Assembly (NCBI GenBank): GCA_963813435.1
Contig: CAWEYY010000002.1
Location: 1 to 64,000, forward strand
Length of the DNA stretch: 64,000 nucleotides
DNA from: AC-32 sp963813435
Lineage (GTDB): Bacteria; Actinomycetota; Thermoleophilia; Gaiellales; Gaiellaceae
Reading direction: 5' to 3'
The notes beneath the pieces are model-generated. The model was given only the letters and a program-made list of their open reading frames with translations, was not told the DNA's origin and searched no databases. Position numbers and translations under genes: made by a program. Positions 48,308 through 57,533 of this stretch are shown in pieces (positions within the stretch are counted from its first letter, which is position 1; every line of letters starts with the position of its first letter).

Positions 48308-50194
48308 GTGCGACTCTCAGTCCTCGCCTGCGCGACTGTCGCGGCCGGCCTCGGCGTGGCCGTGGCCGGCGCCTACGCGGCCGTCGGGAAGCCGCTGACG
48401 GCCCTGGCGCTACTCGGCGCGGCCGCGCTCGCGGCCGAGCTGCTGGAGGAGCCCGAGGGCGGGCGTGTGCGGGCGCCGGTCGGCCCGGGCGTGTTCCGGG
48501 TCGCCTCCGGAGTGGACATCGCCGCGGTGATCGTGCTCGGGCCTTGGCGCGGCGCGCTCGTCGCGGGCGCGGCCGCGTTGCTTGCACGCATCGTGCGCGG
48601 GCCGTGGCGCCTCGCGCTCTTCCAGGCCTCCGCATTCGCACTCGCGGCGCTGGCAGCCGGGTACGCGTTCGTCCTCGGCGGCGGAAATCCGGGAGAGCTC
48701 TCCTTCCCGGACGACCTCGTGCCGCTGACGCTGCTCGCGGTCGCGTACCTGATCGTCTCGCGCGGCCTGCTCCAGGTCATCGGCGACCTCGAGGTGCTCC
48801 AGCCCGACTTCCCCGCGGCCGCCGCCGAGGCCGGCCTGGGCGCGGTCATCGCCCTCTGCGCGATCGGCCATCCGTGGGACGCGCTCGTTGTCATCCCGGT
48901 CGCGTTCGCGGTCAACGAGGCCCACGCCCGCGTGCGGCGCTCGCGGCTGGAGACGCTGCACGCGCTCGAGACGTTCGCGAACATCGTCGACGAGCGCGAT
49001 CCGTACACCTACCGCCACTCGATGCGGGTCGCCGGGCACGTCGACTCGCTCGCCCGGGCGCTCGGGCTCCCCTACTCCGACATCGACCGCCTACGGTGGG
49101 CCGCGCGGCTGCACGACCTCGGCAAGGTCGCCGTCGACGCGGCCGTGCTCGGCAAGTCCAGCAAGCTGACCCCCGCCGAGTGGGGCGCCGTCTGGCGAGC
49201 GCCACGGCTGTCCGCGCGGCTCCTGCGCCGGTTCGAGGTCTCCGCGAGCGAGGCGCGCGCCGTCGAGTACCACCGCGAGCGCTTCGACGGCAAGGGCTAC
49301 TACGCGATCCCGCCGGGCGACCAGCCGCTCGCCGCGCACTTCCTCGTCGTCGCCGACAGCTTCGACGCCATGACCAGCGACCGCCCGTACCGCCCGGGGC
49401 TCTCGAAGGGCGAGGCGCTCGCCGAGATCGAGCGCAACATCGGGACACAGTTCCATCCGGCCGTCGCCAAGGCGTTCATCGCGCTTCAGCGCGGCGAGAA
49501 TCCCTACGCGGCACTGACCCACGAGGAGCAGGAGCAGCTCCGGAGCTCGGCGATGCCGTACCGCATCCCCGACATTCGGCGCACGCGAGACCTTCGCGAG
49601 CGGCCGGAGTTCGTGGCGCTCGGCGGGCTCGTGGCGGGCCTGGCGGGAGTCGGGCTCGACGAGCCGTGGCTGGCTGCGGCGGGCGCGTTCGTCACCTGCG
49701 CGGGGCTCGTGCTCCACGCCTGGGTGCGCCTCCGCGCGAACCGGCTCGCCCGCGCGCTCGCCGCCGCGCTGGCCGCCGACGACCGCTCGCTCGTGTTCGA
49801 GGAGCTCGCGGGCGTCCTGGAGTCGGCGACGAAGGGCGACTGGGTCGCGCTCGTCGGCTGGCGCGAGGACGGTCTCGGCGGTTTCGTCGAGGTCTCCCGC
49901 GGCGAGACGCGCCACGAGCGCGCGCTGATGAGCTGGCTCCTGCGCGAAGCGGACTCTCACGACGAGCTCCTGACCGCGCACGGGCACGAGCTCGGCGGCG
50001 ATGGCGCTTACGTCGCTCTTCCGCTCAGGCGCGAGAACAGCGCGCTCACCGGCTTCCTCGTCCTCCACTCGCCGCACGCCCTCCAGCGCGCGGTTCGAAC
50101 CGCGCTCGCGGGCTCGCTCGATGCGATCGGCCTCGCGCTCGCCGCGCAGCCGGAAGTGCCCGAGCAGCCCGCGACAACTGCTGCAGCAGGCTAG
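48308..50194 (+). CDS. Membrane HD-GYP protein, variant GYY motif (paralogue 1)
   Basis: The 628-residue protein has about seven N-terminal membrane helices (1-215), an HD-GYP-type domain (about 225-410), two further helices (about 435-475) and a C-terminal GAF-like region. HDLGKVAVD is intact, but the usual HHExxDGxGYP reads HRERFDGKGYY, so one histidine and the Pro are altered; phosphodiesterase activity is uncertain. I start at GTG 48308: earlier codons lie in the tandem repeats. It is paralogous to the gene at 50394. Confidence 0.85.
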   Translation: MRLSVLACATVAAGLGVAVAGAYAAVGKPLTALALLGAAALAAELLEEPEGGRVRAPVGPGVFRVASGVDIAAVIVLGPWRGALVAGAAALLARIVRGPWRLALFQASAFALAALAAGYAFVLGGGNPGELSFPDDLVPLTLLAVAYLIVSRGLLQVIGDLEVLQPDFPAAAAEAGLGAVIALCAIGHPWDALVVIPVAFAVNEAHARVRRSRLETLHALETFANIVDERDPYTYRHSMRVAGHVDSLARALGLPYSDIDRLRWAARLHDLGKVAVDAAVLGKSSKLTPAEWGAVWRAPRLSARLLRRFEVSASEARAVEYHRERFDGKGYYAIPPGDQPLAAHFLVVADSFDAMTSDRPYRPGLSKGEALAEIERNIGTQFHPAVAKAFIALQRGENPYAALTHEEQEQLRSSAMPYRIPDIRRTRDLRERPEFVALGGLVAGLAGVGLDEPWLAAAGAFVTCAGLVLHAWVRLRANRLARALAAALAADDRSLVFEELAGVLESATKGDWVALVGWREDGLGGFVEVSRGETRHERALMSWLLREADSHDELLTAHGHELGGDGAYVALPLRRENSALTGFLVLHSPHALQRAVRTALAGSLDAIGLALAAQPEVPEQPATTAAAG

Positions 50195-50211
50195 CGGCCC
50201 CCGCATTCTCG

Positions 50212-50229
50212 ATCCCCCGCAGGGGGGAT
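50212..50229 (+). terminator. Hairpin between HD-GYP 1 and the microprotein
   Basis: ATCCCCC (50212-50218) and GGGGGAT (50223-50229) form a perfect 7-bp stem with a GCAG loop, 18 bases after the HD-GYP stop. No U-run follows, so it may be a leader or processing hairpin for the microprotein mRNA and not a terminator. Confidence 0.45.
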
Positions 50230-50288
50230 TCGCGCAGGAGTCGTTCTGCAGAAGCTCCGAGGGCGGTCGTTCCCAAGGAGGAAAACGA

Positions 50289-50372
50289 ATGCTGCGGATG
50301 ACGTGGATTTACCGGATCGCGTTCCTGGCGGCACTCGTGCTGGCGGCAGGCGCCGGTACGAAGTGGCATTAG
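50289..50372 (+). CDS. 27-residue membrane microprotein
   Basis: The frame encodes a basic/aromatic head (MLRMTWIYR), one hydrophobic helix (about 10-22) and a short GTKWH tail. Its ribosome binding site, AAGGAGG eight bases before the ATG, is one of the strongest in the window, which argues for real translation despite the size. It lies between two paralogous HD-GYP genes on the same strand and may belong to their operon. The function is unknown; a partner or modulator of the membrane HD-GYP proteins is speculation. Confidence 0.6.
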   Translation: MLRMTWIYRIAFLAALVLAAGAGTKWH

Positions 50373-50393
50373 GCGAGCCCGGCTAGGAATCTC

Positions 50394-52358
50394 ATGACAG
50401 GCGCCCCCTCACGGGCGGGCGCGTTCGCCGCCAGCACGATCGTCCTCGGTGCGGGGGTGGTCGTGGTCGGCGCGTTCGCCGCCGTCGCCGATGCGTCGCT
50501 CACGACCCTCGCGGTCTTCGCGGCGGCGATCGTCCTGACGGAGCTGATCCAGGTCCCGGACGCGGACGGCGGTCTCGACGGCGCCCACGGCCAGAGCCTC
50601 AGCTTCTCGTCCTCGATCCAGATGGCCGCCGTGATCGTCCTCGGGCCGCTCCCTGCGGCCCTGATCGCGACGCTAGGGGTGCTGATCGTCGATCCGCTGC
50701 GCGGCTCGCCGCTGCGCAAGGTCGCGTTCAACGCGAGCGTCTTCGCGCTCTCGACCTTCTGTGGCGGCCTCGCCTACGTTGCGCTCGGCGGCACCGTTGG
50801 CCAGACGAATCTGCCGCACGACGTGCCCGCGATCCTCGGGCTGGCCGCCGTCTACTCGATCCTCAACATCCTCTTCGTCAACGCGATCGTCGCGCTCTCG
50901 GCCTCGAGATCGCTCCGCGTCGAGCTGCTCGACCTGCGCAGCGGCGAGCTGTCCCTCCGCGCGGCCGAGACCGGGCTCGCCGCCACGCTGTCCTTCTTCG
51001 CGCTCTCGAACCCGTGGAAGACCGTCTTTCTCGTCCCGCTCGTGTTCGCCGTCTACCAGTCGCAGGCGCGGCTGGCGCTCCTTCGGGCGGAGACGGGGCG
51101 CGCGCTCGAGACGTTCGCCAACGTCGTCGACGAGCGCGACCCGTACACGTTCAGGCACTCGGACCGGGTTGCAGGGCACGTCGAACGGCTGGGCCAGGCG
51201 CTCGGCTTTCCGGCCTCGTACGTCGGACGGCTGCGCTGGGCCGGGCGGCTGCACGACCTCGGCAAGGTCGCCGTCGACCGCGCCGTCCTGACCAAGCCGG
51301 ACAAGCTCGACGACGAGGAGTGGGCGACCATGATCCGCCACCCGAGGCTCTCGGCGAGGCTTCTTCGCCGCTTCGACTTCGCCGTCGACGAAGCCCGCGC
51401 GGTCGAGTACCACCACGAGCGCTTCGACGGCTCCGGCTACTACGGCATTCCCGCGGCCGACCAGCCGCTCGCGGCGCATCTGCTGGTCGTCGCCGACAGC
51501 TTCGACGCGATGACGACCGACCGCCCGTACCGGAAAGCACTCCCGCGCGAGGTCGCCCTGGCCGAGATCGAGCGCCAGGCGGGAGCGCAGTTCCATCCGG
51601 CCGTCGCCAAGGCGTTCGTCGCCCTGGAGCGGGGCGAGGATCCACGAACGGTGCTGAGCGCGGGAGAGCGCGACGAGCTCCGCAGGCTCGCGCGCAGTCG
51701 GCCGCGCACGGCCGTGGCCGTCCAGCACTTGCTCGACGTCCTTCCGGAGGTGCTCACGATCGGCGGGATCACAGGCGCGCTCCTCGTTCTCGCAAGCGCC
51801 TCCCCCGTCTACGCGCTCATCCCCGCCACGCTGGCGGTCACGGGGATCGCCGCGCGCATGATCGACCGCAGCCACACCCGCCGGCTGATCTCGAACCTGC
51901 ACGTCATCCTGGCCGCGCCGGTTGCCAGGGCGGCCGTCTTCGACGCGCTCACCCGGCGGCTCGCCGAGACCGCGGAGCTGCGCTGGTCGGCGCTGATCGG
52001 CTGGCAGGAGGACGAGTTGTTCGGCTGGGTCGAGCTCGAGCGGCGCCTGACGAGCGAGCGGCCCCGCGCAGCCGCGCTCACGAGCTGGCTGATCCGGGAC
52101 GCGGACGCCGGCGAGCGGGTCCTCCGCGCGTCCGGTTCGGAGGTCGGCGGCTCCGGGGTCTACCTCGCGATCGCGCTCCGGCCGGGCGACGTGACGGCAG
52201 GCTTCCTCGTCCTCGGGCTCGGGGCCAGGCCTCCGCGACGGCTGTCACTGGCGCTCGAGACCTGCGCCGAGGAGCTGGAGGCCGCGTTCACCGGGCGGGC
52301 CCAGCCCGAGTCGGATGCGACCCAGCAGCTCCCTCCTGCGATCCGAGCGGCGTCCTAG
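50394..52358 (+). CDS. Membrane HD-GYP protein, variant GYY motif (paralogue 2)
   Basis: A 654-residue paralogue of the protein at 48308 with the same layout: N-terminal membrane helices (about 1-220), the HD-GYP domain (about 235-420: HDLGKVAVD, HHERFDGSGYY), two helices and a C-terminal GAF-like part. The HHE portion is intact here, only the GYP proline is Tyr, so c-di-GMP hydrolysis is more plausible than in paralogue 1. Its stop is directly followed by the GTG of the DUF5317-MFS gene. Confidence 0.87.
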   Translation: MTGAPSRAGAFAASTIVLGAGVVVVGAFAAVADASLTTLAVFAAAIVLTELIQVPDADGGLDGAHGQSLSFSSSIQMAAVIVLGPLPAALIATLGVLIVDPLRGSPLRKVAFNASVFALSTFCGGLAYVALGGTVGQTNLPHDVPAILGLAAVYSILNILFVNAIVALSASRSLRVELLDLRSGELSLRAAETGLAATLSFFALSNPWKTVFLVPLVFAVYQSQARLALLRAETGRALETFANVVDERDPYTFRHSDRVAGHVERLGQALGFPASYVGRLRWAGRLHDLGKVAVDRAVLTKPDKLDDEEWATMIRHPRLSARLLRRFDFAVDEARAVEYHHERFDGSGYYGIPAADQPLAAHLLVVADSFDAMTTDRPYRKALPREVALAEIERQAGAQFHPAVAKAFVALERGEDPRTVLSAGERDELRRLARSRPRTAVAVQHLLDVLPEVLTIGGITGALLVLASASPVYALIPATLAVTGIAARMIDRSHTRRLISNLHVILAAPVARAAVFDALTRRLAETAELRWSALIGWQEDELFGWVELERRLTSERPRAAALTSWLIRDADAGERVLRASGSEVGGSGVYLAIALRPGDVTAGFLVLGLGARPPRRLSLALETCAEELEAAFTGRAQPESDATQQLPPAIRAAS

Positions 52359-54134
52359 GTGTTCCTCCTCCCCAGCCTCGTCCTCGGAGTCATCTTCGCC
52401 ATGCTCCTCGGCGGCCGGCCGAGCCGGCTCGCCGACGTGCGCTTCCGGCTCGCGTGGACGGTCCCTGTCGCACTCGTCCTGCAGTTGATCATCTTCGGCC
52501 AGCTCGGAGAGGGGCTCGACCAGGTCTCGATCGAGCGCCTGCATGTGGCGAGCTACGTGCTCCTACTCGCGTTCGCGGCGGCCAACTTCCGCCTGCGCGT
52601 GCTGGTCCCGGTGCTGCTCGGCCTGATGGCGAACGCGACCGCGATCATCGCCAACCACGGGCTGATGCCGGTCTCGGCGAGCGCTGCCCGGGCGGACGGC
52701 CTCTCGCCGGGCGTGCACGAGAACGTCTTCGTCGGCCCGTCGCGCCTGGGATTCCTCGGCGACGTGTTTGCGCTTCCGTCCGAGCTCCCGCTCGCCAACG
52801 TCTTCTCGATCGGCGACATCCTGATCGGGATCGGGATGATCATGTTCGTCGTCCTGGTGTCGATCCGCGACGACGCGGCGCCTGTCATCGAGCCCTCGCG
52901 CTTGCTCGAGCCGCTGCGGACGCGGAACTACCGCGCACTCGCGGCCGGCAAGCTCGTCTCGTACGCGGGCGACTGGATCACGCTAACCGCGCTCGTCGGC
53001 TGGATCTACTCGACGACCGGCTCGACCGGCCAGGCGGCGCTGCTGCTCCTAGCGCGGCTGGCGCCGCCGGTTCTCGGCGGCGGGATCGCAGCCTTCGTGG
53101 TCGACCGGCTGCCCAAGCAGCGCCTGCTCGTCTGGATCGAGCTGGCGCGCGGCCTTGCGGTCGCGGCCGCACTCGCAGGCGTGGCCTCCGGCTCGCACTG
53201 GCTGGTCTTCACGGCGCTCGCCGCTTCCGGCGCTCTGGCCGCAGTCTCCAACGCATGCGTTCCCTCGCTTCTCCCGAGCCTCCTGCCGACGGAGCAGCTG
53301 GCCTCGGCGAACGCGGGGCTCGGGATCGCCAAGGACGGAGCGATGGCACTCGGCGCGCTCGGCTCAGCCCTGATCGTCTCGGCGATCGGCGTCGGTCCCG
53401 CGCTCGTGGTCGACCTGGGGACGTTCCTAGCGGCGATCTGCCTCTTCGGCCTCATCCGCGCGCCGTTCCGAAGCGTTGCGGCGCCGAGGCCGGAGGAGCG
53501 CTCCGAGGGCGCGCTCCGGTACGTGCTCGGGCGCCGCTGGCTGATCGTCCTCGTGTTCTCGTTCGCGGCGGCGACGCTTGCGACCGGCCTCGCGAACGCG
53601 ACCCTCCCGCGCCTGATGGAGGACAAGTTCCACTTCGGCGCGAGCGGCTACGGCTTCGGGATCGCGGCGCTCGCAACCGGTCTCGTGCTCGGCCAGGCGC
53701 TCGTCGGCCTCGCCCGCGTGGGCGAGACGGCCGGGCGCTGGATCGGCGCCGGACTGCTCGTCATGGCCGGACTCTTCGGGCTGCTCGGCCTCGTCGACCA
53801 CGCGGCCACCGCGCTGCTCGTGCTCGGCGCGATCGGCTTCGTCGACGGCACGACGGACGTGCTCTTCGAGACCGTCGTCCAGCGCGAAGCCGACCCGCGG
53901 CATTACGGAGCGGTCTTCGGCTTCTCCTACAGCTTTATCACGCTGACGATGATGGGCGCGGTCGCGGTGGCGCCGCTCGTCAACGGGCTCGTCGCGCCCG
54001 GGATCGCGATCCTCTGCGGCGCGGCGCTGCTCCTCGTCGCCGGCGGCATCGCGCTGCTCGGCATGCCGAGCCCTGCGCGCACGAGGTCCCGCGCACGCCG
54101 GATCCGGTCCGACGCGGATCTCGCCGCGTCCTAA
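52359..54134 (+). CDS. DUF5317 domain fused to MFS transporter
   Basis: The 591-residue protein starts (GTG) with a DUF5317-like membrane domain (about 1-170: LLPSLVLGVIFAMLLGGRPSRLADVRFR, RVLVPVLLGLMANATAIIANHG) and continues into a 12-helix major-facilitator exporter (about 185-580: RNYRALAAGKLVSYAGDWIT, VVDRLPKQRLLV). DUF5317 usually stands alone near HD-GYP genes; here it is fused. No base separates it from the HD-GYP stop, so it is co-translated. The transport substrate is unknown. Confidence 0.82.
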   Translation: MFLLPSLVLGVIFAMLLGGRPSRLADVRFRLAWTVPVALVLQLIIFGQLGEGLDQVSIERLHVASYVLLLAFAAANFRLRVLVPVLLGLMANATAIIANHGLMPVSASAARADGLSPGVHENVFVGPSRLGFLGDVFALPSELPLANVFSIGDILIGIGMIMFVVLVSIRDDAAPVIEPSRLLEPLRTRNYRALAAGKLVSYAGDWITLTALVGWIYSTTGSTGQAALLLLARLAPPVLGGGIAAFVVDRLPKQRLLVWIELARGLAVAAALAGVASGSHWLVFTALAASGALAAVSNACVPSLLPSLLPTEQLASANAGLGIAKDGAMALGALGSALIVSAIGVGPALVVDLGTFLAAICLFGLIRAPFRSVAAPRPEERSEGALRYVLGRRWLIVLVFSFAAATLATGLANATLPRLMEDKFHFGASGYGFGIAALATGLVLGQALVGLARVGETAGRWIGAGLLVMAGLFGLLGLVDHAATALLVLGAIGFVDGTTDVLFETVVQREADPRHYGAVFGFSYSFITLTMMGAVAVAPLVNGLVAPGIAILCGAALLLVAGGIALLGMPSPARTRSRARRIRSDADLAAS

Positions 54135-54192
54135 GGCGTTCGCTTGCGACGCCGACCATAAGAGAGGCCGTGCCGGCTTTGCCGGCGGGGCC
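54133..54192. repeat. Dispersed palindromic repeat, copy D, acting as bidirectional terminator
   Basis: AAGGCGTTCGCTTGCGACGCC (54133-54153) overlaps the MFS stop codon and is followed by GGCC-gt-GCCGGC-TTT-GCCGGC-gg-GGCC (54166-54192). The two hairpins fill the 60-base gap between the convergent MFS and dapA genes, an ideal site for a shared terminator. Confidence 0.7.
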
Positions 54193-54194
54193 GT

Positions 54195-55076
54195 CTAAAC
54201 CGGGGAGGGTTCCAACAGCTTCAGCCGCTCGAGGCAGGAGCGGATCTGGGCGGTCTCCTCGGGACTCGCCTCGACCAGCGGGAGGCGCAGGCCGCCGACG
54301 TCGTGGCCGAGGAGGTTCAGCGCGGCCTTCATCTGGATCGGGCCGGTCACGACGCCGATCAGCTCGTAGGCGGGCGCAAGCTCCTCGTCGATCCGGCGCG
54401 CACCCTCGATGTCACCCTCGCGGACGAGCCGAACGAGCTCCTTCACCTGTGGCCCGACGACGTGCGTGTGGACGCAGACACCGCCCATCCCGCCGATCTC
54501 GACGAACGGCAGGACCAGGTTGTCGTCGCCCGCGTAGAGGTCGAGCCCGAGCTCGACGATCCGCTTCGCCTGCTCGATGTCGGCGTTCGACTGTTTGACC
54601 GCGCTCAGGTTGGGGATCTCGGCGAGCTCGGCCATCGTCTCCGGCTCGATGTTGATCACGCAGCGGCCGGGGATGTTGTAGGCGATCACGGGCCGGTCGC
54701 TCACTGCGGCCACCGCCTTGAAGTGCTCGACGATCCCGCGCGGCGGCGGCTTGTTGTAGTACGGCGTCACGACCAGAAACGCGTGCGCTCCGGCCTCGTG
54801 CGCCTGCTCGGTCAGGTGGATCGAGTGCGCGGTCGAGTTCGTGCCGGTTCCCGCGACGACCGTCGCGCGGTCGCCGATTGCCTCGAGCGCCGCGCGGATC
54901 AGGCCGACCCGCTCCTCGTCGGACAGCGTCGACGCCTCGCCCGTCGTCCCGTTGACGACGACCCCGTCCGAGCCGTTGTTCACGAGATACGCACATAGCT
55001 CGGCGTACCTCTCGAAGTCCACCTCGCCGTCGGCGTCGAACGGCGTCACCGTGGCGGTCAGGACCTCGCCGAGCAC
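54195..55076 (-). CDS. dapA: 4-hydroxy-tetrahydrodipicolinate synthase
   Basis: Condenses pyruvate with aspartate semialdehyde, the first step to DAP and lysine. The 293-residue TIM barrel has VNGTTGEASTLSDEER, TPYYNKPPPRGIVEHF, the catalytic Tyr in YNIPGR and the Schiff-base Lys in LSAVKQSN. It starts with GTG 10 bases after dapB, in the order M16-dapB-dapA. Confidence 0.95.
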   Translation of the reverse strand: MLGEVLTATVTPFDADGEVDFERYAELCAYLVNNGSDGVVVNGTTGEASTLSDEERVGLIRAALEAIGDRATVVAGTGTNSTAHSIHLTEQAHEAGAHAFLVVTPYYNKPPPRGIVEHFKAVAAVSDRPVIAYNIPGRCVINIEPETMAELAEIPNLSAVKQSNADIEQAKRIVELGLDLYAGDDNLVLPFVEIGGMGGVCVHTHVVGPQVKELVRLVREGDIEGARRIDEELAPAYELIGVVTGPIQMKAALNLLGHDVGGLRLPLVEASPEETAQIRSCLERLKLLEPSPV

Positions 55077-55086
55077 GGGCTCCAGT

Positions 55087-55695
55087 CTAGTCGAGCAGGC
55101 TGTCGAGCCCCACCGTCAGGCCGGGCGGAAGGCCCGAGAGGCGTTCCAGCGCGAGGAGAACGCCCGGAACGTAGGCCTCGCGGGAGAAGGCGTCATGGCG
55201 GATCGTGAGCAGCTGGCCCTCGCCGCCGAGCAGCACCTCCTGGTGCGCCACGAGCCCGGGCAGCCGCACCGAGTGGATAGGCGGGTCGCCGGGGAGAACC
55301 GCGGCCGTCGCCTTTGCGGTTCCCGAGGGCGCGTCCTTCTTCGCTTCGCCGTGGAGCTCGACGATCTCGACACGCGGCAGGAAGCGGGACGCCTCGGCCG
55401 CGAGGCGCATCATCAGCACCGCGCCGATCGCGAAGTTCGGGACGACGAGGAGCTGAAGCCCGCGCTCGGCCGCCAGCTCGCCAGAAGGTCCAGGGTCCCA
55501 GCCGGACGTGCCGACCACGCACGGAACGCCCTGCTCGAGCGCGGTGCGGACATTGCCCTCGACTACGTCCGGCACGGTGAAGTCGACGACTGCCTCTGCA
55601 TCGGCCAGCTCGACGAGCTCGTGGCCGGCCGCCTCGAGCGCGGGCCCCAGGACCGAGCCGACCTTGCCCCCGCGGCCGAAGAGGGCGACCTTCAT
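55087..55695 (-). CDS. dapB: 4-hydroxy-tetrahydrodipicolinate reductase
   Basis: The NAD(P)H-dependent second step of DAP synthesis. It is 202 residues long, with the Rossmann start KVALFGRGGKVGS and the substrate loop ELHGEAKKDAPSGTA. It is shorter than the common 240-270-residue form, the N-terminal nucleotide domain being compact. The ATG at 55695 overlaps the M16 stop by four bases; longer open sequence upstream is antisense-type noise. Confidence 0.92.
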   Translation of the reverse strand: MKVALFGRGGKVGSVLGPALEAAGHELVELADAEAVVDFTVPDVVEGNVRTALEQGVPCVVGTSGWDPGPSGELAAERGLQLLVVPNFAIGAVLMMRLAAEASRFLPRVEIVELHGEAKKDAPSGTAKATAAVLPGDPPIHSVRLPGLVAHQEVLLGGEGQLLTIRHDAFSREAYVPGVLLALERLSGLPPGLTVGLDSLLD

Positions 55696-56981
55696 GCGGC
55701 CTTGGCGAGTCCCGGATTGACGCGCTCGACCGCGGCCCGGAAGTGCTTCTCGGCGGGCCCGATGCCCGCGGCAGAGAGCTTCTCCGGGGCAAGCAGCACG
55801 TCCGCGAGCTCGGCCAGCGCCTCCGGCTCGACCGCGTCGACCTCGGCCATCAGCCGCTCGATCGAGAGGATCTCGGAGTCGGTGATAAGCGACTTCCCGA
55901 GCCGGCTCATGCGGTTGGAGGTCGACTCCATCGAGAGCATGATCCGCCCCTTCAGGTTCTCCTTGGCCCGCGCGAGCTCGTCGGGCCGCAGCTTGCCGGC
56001 GGCGATCTCGCCAATCTGCTCGCTCGCGATCTCGAGACAGGCCGCCAGCTTGTCCTCGCGCGTCCCGATGTAGATCCCGATCTGGCCGGTGTCGGTGTAC
56101 TGCGACGCGAAGCTGTAGACGGCGTAGGCCATCCCGCGCTTCTCGCGGATCTCCTGGAAAAGGCGCGACGACGCGGAGCCGCCCAGTACGGAGTCGAGGA
56201 GCGAGGCGGCGAAACGGCGCTTGTCCGAGCGCGAGATCCCGGGGGCGGCGATGCAGACGTGGTACTGCTCGGTGTCCTTGCGCTGGAAGCGGAGGCTCGG
56301 CGGGGGCGCCTTGACGAGCCGCGGGCGCACCCGCGGGCCGTTGCGGGCGGGCGCGGCTGCCCTGCGCTGCACCTTCAGGAGCAGCTTCTGGAGCTCCTCG
56401 TGCTTCACGTTCCCGGCCGCTGCCACGACGACGTTCCCCGGCACGTACATCGAGCGGTGGTACGCGGACACCGTGCGCCGCGAGACGCTGGAGATCACAT
56501 CGCCGCGGCCGATCACGGGCCGACCGAGCGGATGGTTGCCGAACGTCGCCTCGGACATCAGGTCGTGGACGAGCTCCTGCGGCTGGTCCTCGTACATCGC
56601 GATCTCCTCGAGTACCACGTCGCGCTCCGCGTCGAGCTCTGCGAACGACGGCGCGAAGACCATCTCCCCCATCACGTCGAGCGCGGTCTCGAGCCGGTCG
56701 TCGGGGACGCGCGCGTAGACGACCGTGTGCTCGCGGGAGGTGGCCGCGTTGAGCTCGCCGCCGAGCCCGTCGAAGATCTCTGCGATCTCCTGTGCGCTGT
56801 ACGAGGCCGTGCCCTTGAAGAGCAGGTGCTCGAGGAAGTGCGAGATGCCTGCCTTCGCCTCCGTCTCGTCGCGCGAGCCGGCGCCGATCCAGAAGCCGAT
56901 CGCGACCGAGCGCACGCTCGAGAGCCGTTCCGAGATCAGCCGCTCTCCGGAATCGAGCTCGGTCAGGACGTACCGCTGCAC
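55692..56981 (-). CDS. M16 family zinc peptidase (processing-peptidase-like)
   Basis: The 429-residue protein has the inverted zinc motif HFLEH (48-52), a distal Glu in DVVLEEIAMYED (about 124-131), and the C-terminal half with 'REKRGMAYAVYSF'. Bacterial members next to pnp and dap genes are usual in Gram-positives; substrates are small peptides or unknown. It is coupled to dapB. Confidence 0.9.
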   Translation of the reverse strand: MQRYVLTELDSGERLISERLSSVRSVAIGFWIGAGSRDETEAKAGISHFLEHLLFKGTASYSAQEIAEIFDGLGGELNAATSREHTVVYARVPDDRLETALDVMGEMVFAPSFAELDAERDVVLEEIAMYEDQPQELVHDLMSEATFGNHPLGRPVIGRGDVISSVSRRTVSAYHRSMYVPGNVVVAAAGNVKHEELQKLLLKVQRRAAAPARNGPRVRPRLVKAPPPSLRFQRKDTEQYHVCIAAPGISRSDKRRFAASLLDSVLGGSASSRLFQEIREKRGMAYAVYSFASQYTDTGQIGIYIGTREDKLAACLEIASEQIGEIAAGKLRPDELARAKENLKGRIMLSMESTSNRMSRLGKSLITDSEILSIERLMAEVDAVEPEALAELADVLLAPEKLSAAGIGPAEKHFRAAVERVNPGLAKAA

Positions 56982-57179
56982 AGGCGGATCGTACTCGCGG
57001 CGGTCGCCAGTGCCCGTCCGGTAATGCCGCCGAGCTTCTGGGTCGCGAGCACCAAGCCAGAGGCCGCACTTGTCCGCAGCAGGCCGGCTGCCTTGCTAAG
57101 AGCAAGGGTGGACTGTGGCGCCGTGTGATCGCGGGCCAGGGGCCGGCATGTGTTGCTGGACGGGCACTAAGCTCAGAGC

Positions 57180-57533
57180 GTGGCAGTGCCGAGCGAGGAG
57201 CTCGAGTTCGAGCGGTGGGCGCAGGAGGCGATCGAAAGCCTCCCGCCCGACCTGCGCGACGCCATGTCGAACGTCGCGATCACGATCGCGGACGAGCCTC
57301 CGCCCGGCCAGCCGCTGCTCGGGCTCTACGAGGGCGTCCCGCTCACGAGCCGCACGAGCGGGTACGCGGGTGTGCCGCCGGACATGATCACGATCTACAG
57401 CGGCCCGCTGGAGCGGCTTTACGGCCACGATCACGAGCTCCTGCGCGAGCAGATCCGACGCGTCGTGCTCCACGAGATCGCCCACCACTTCGGGATCAGC
57501 GACGAGCGCCTGCGCGAGCTGGACCGCTACTGA
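57180..57533 (+). CDS. Small zincin-like metallopeptidase (PF06262 type)
   Basis: A 117-residue protein with the extended zinc motif HEIAHHFGISD, giving His98, Glu99, His102 and Asp108 (HExxHxxGxxD). The N-terminus (EFERWAQEAIESLPPDLRDAMSNVAI) is typical of the minimal metallopeptidase family found in Actinobacteria. It starts with GTG, and its stop overlaps the convergent DsbA-like gene by seven bases. Substrates are unknown. Confidence 0.85.
   Translation: MAVPSEELEFERWAQEAIESLPPDLRDAMSNVAITIADEPPPGQPLLGLYEGVPLTSRTSGYAGVPPDMITIYSGPLERLYGHDHELLREQIRRVVLHEIAHHFGISDERLRELDRY

Noticed and set aside
51014..54598. A 1194-codon plus-strand frame
   Set aside because: Out-of-frame reading through the HD-GYP and DUF5317-MFS genes, almost entirely Arg/Ala/Gly/Pro; no protein features.
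55696..57105. N-terminal extension of dapB to 672 residues
   Set aside because: The extension is the M16 peptidase gene read in another frame; DapB begins at MKVALFGRGGKVGS.
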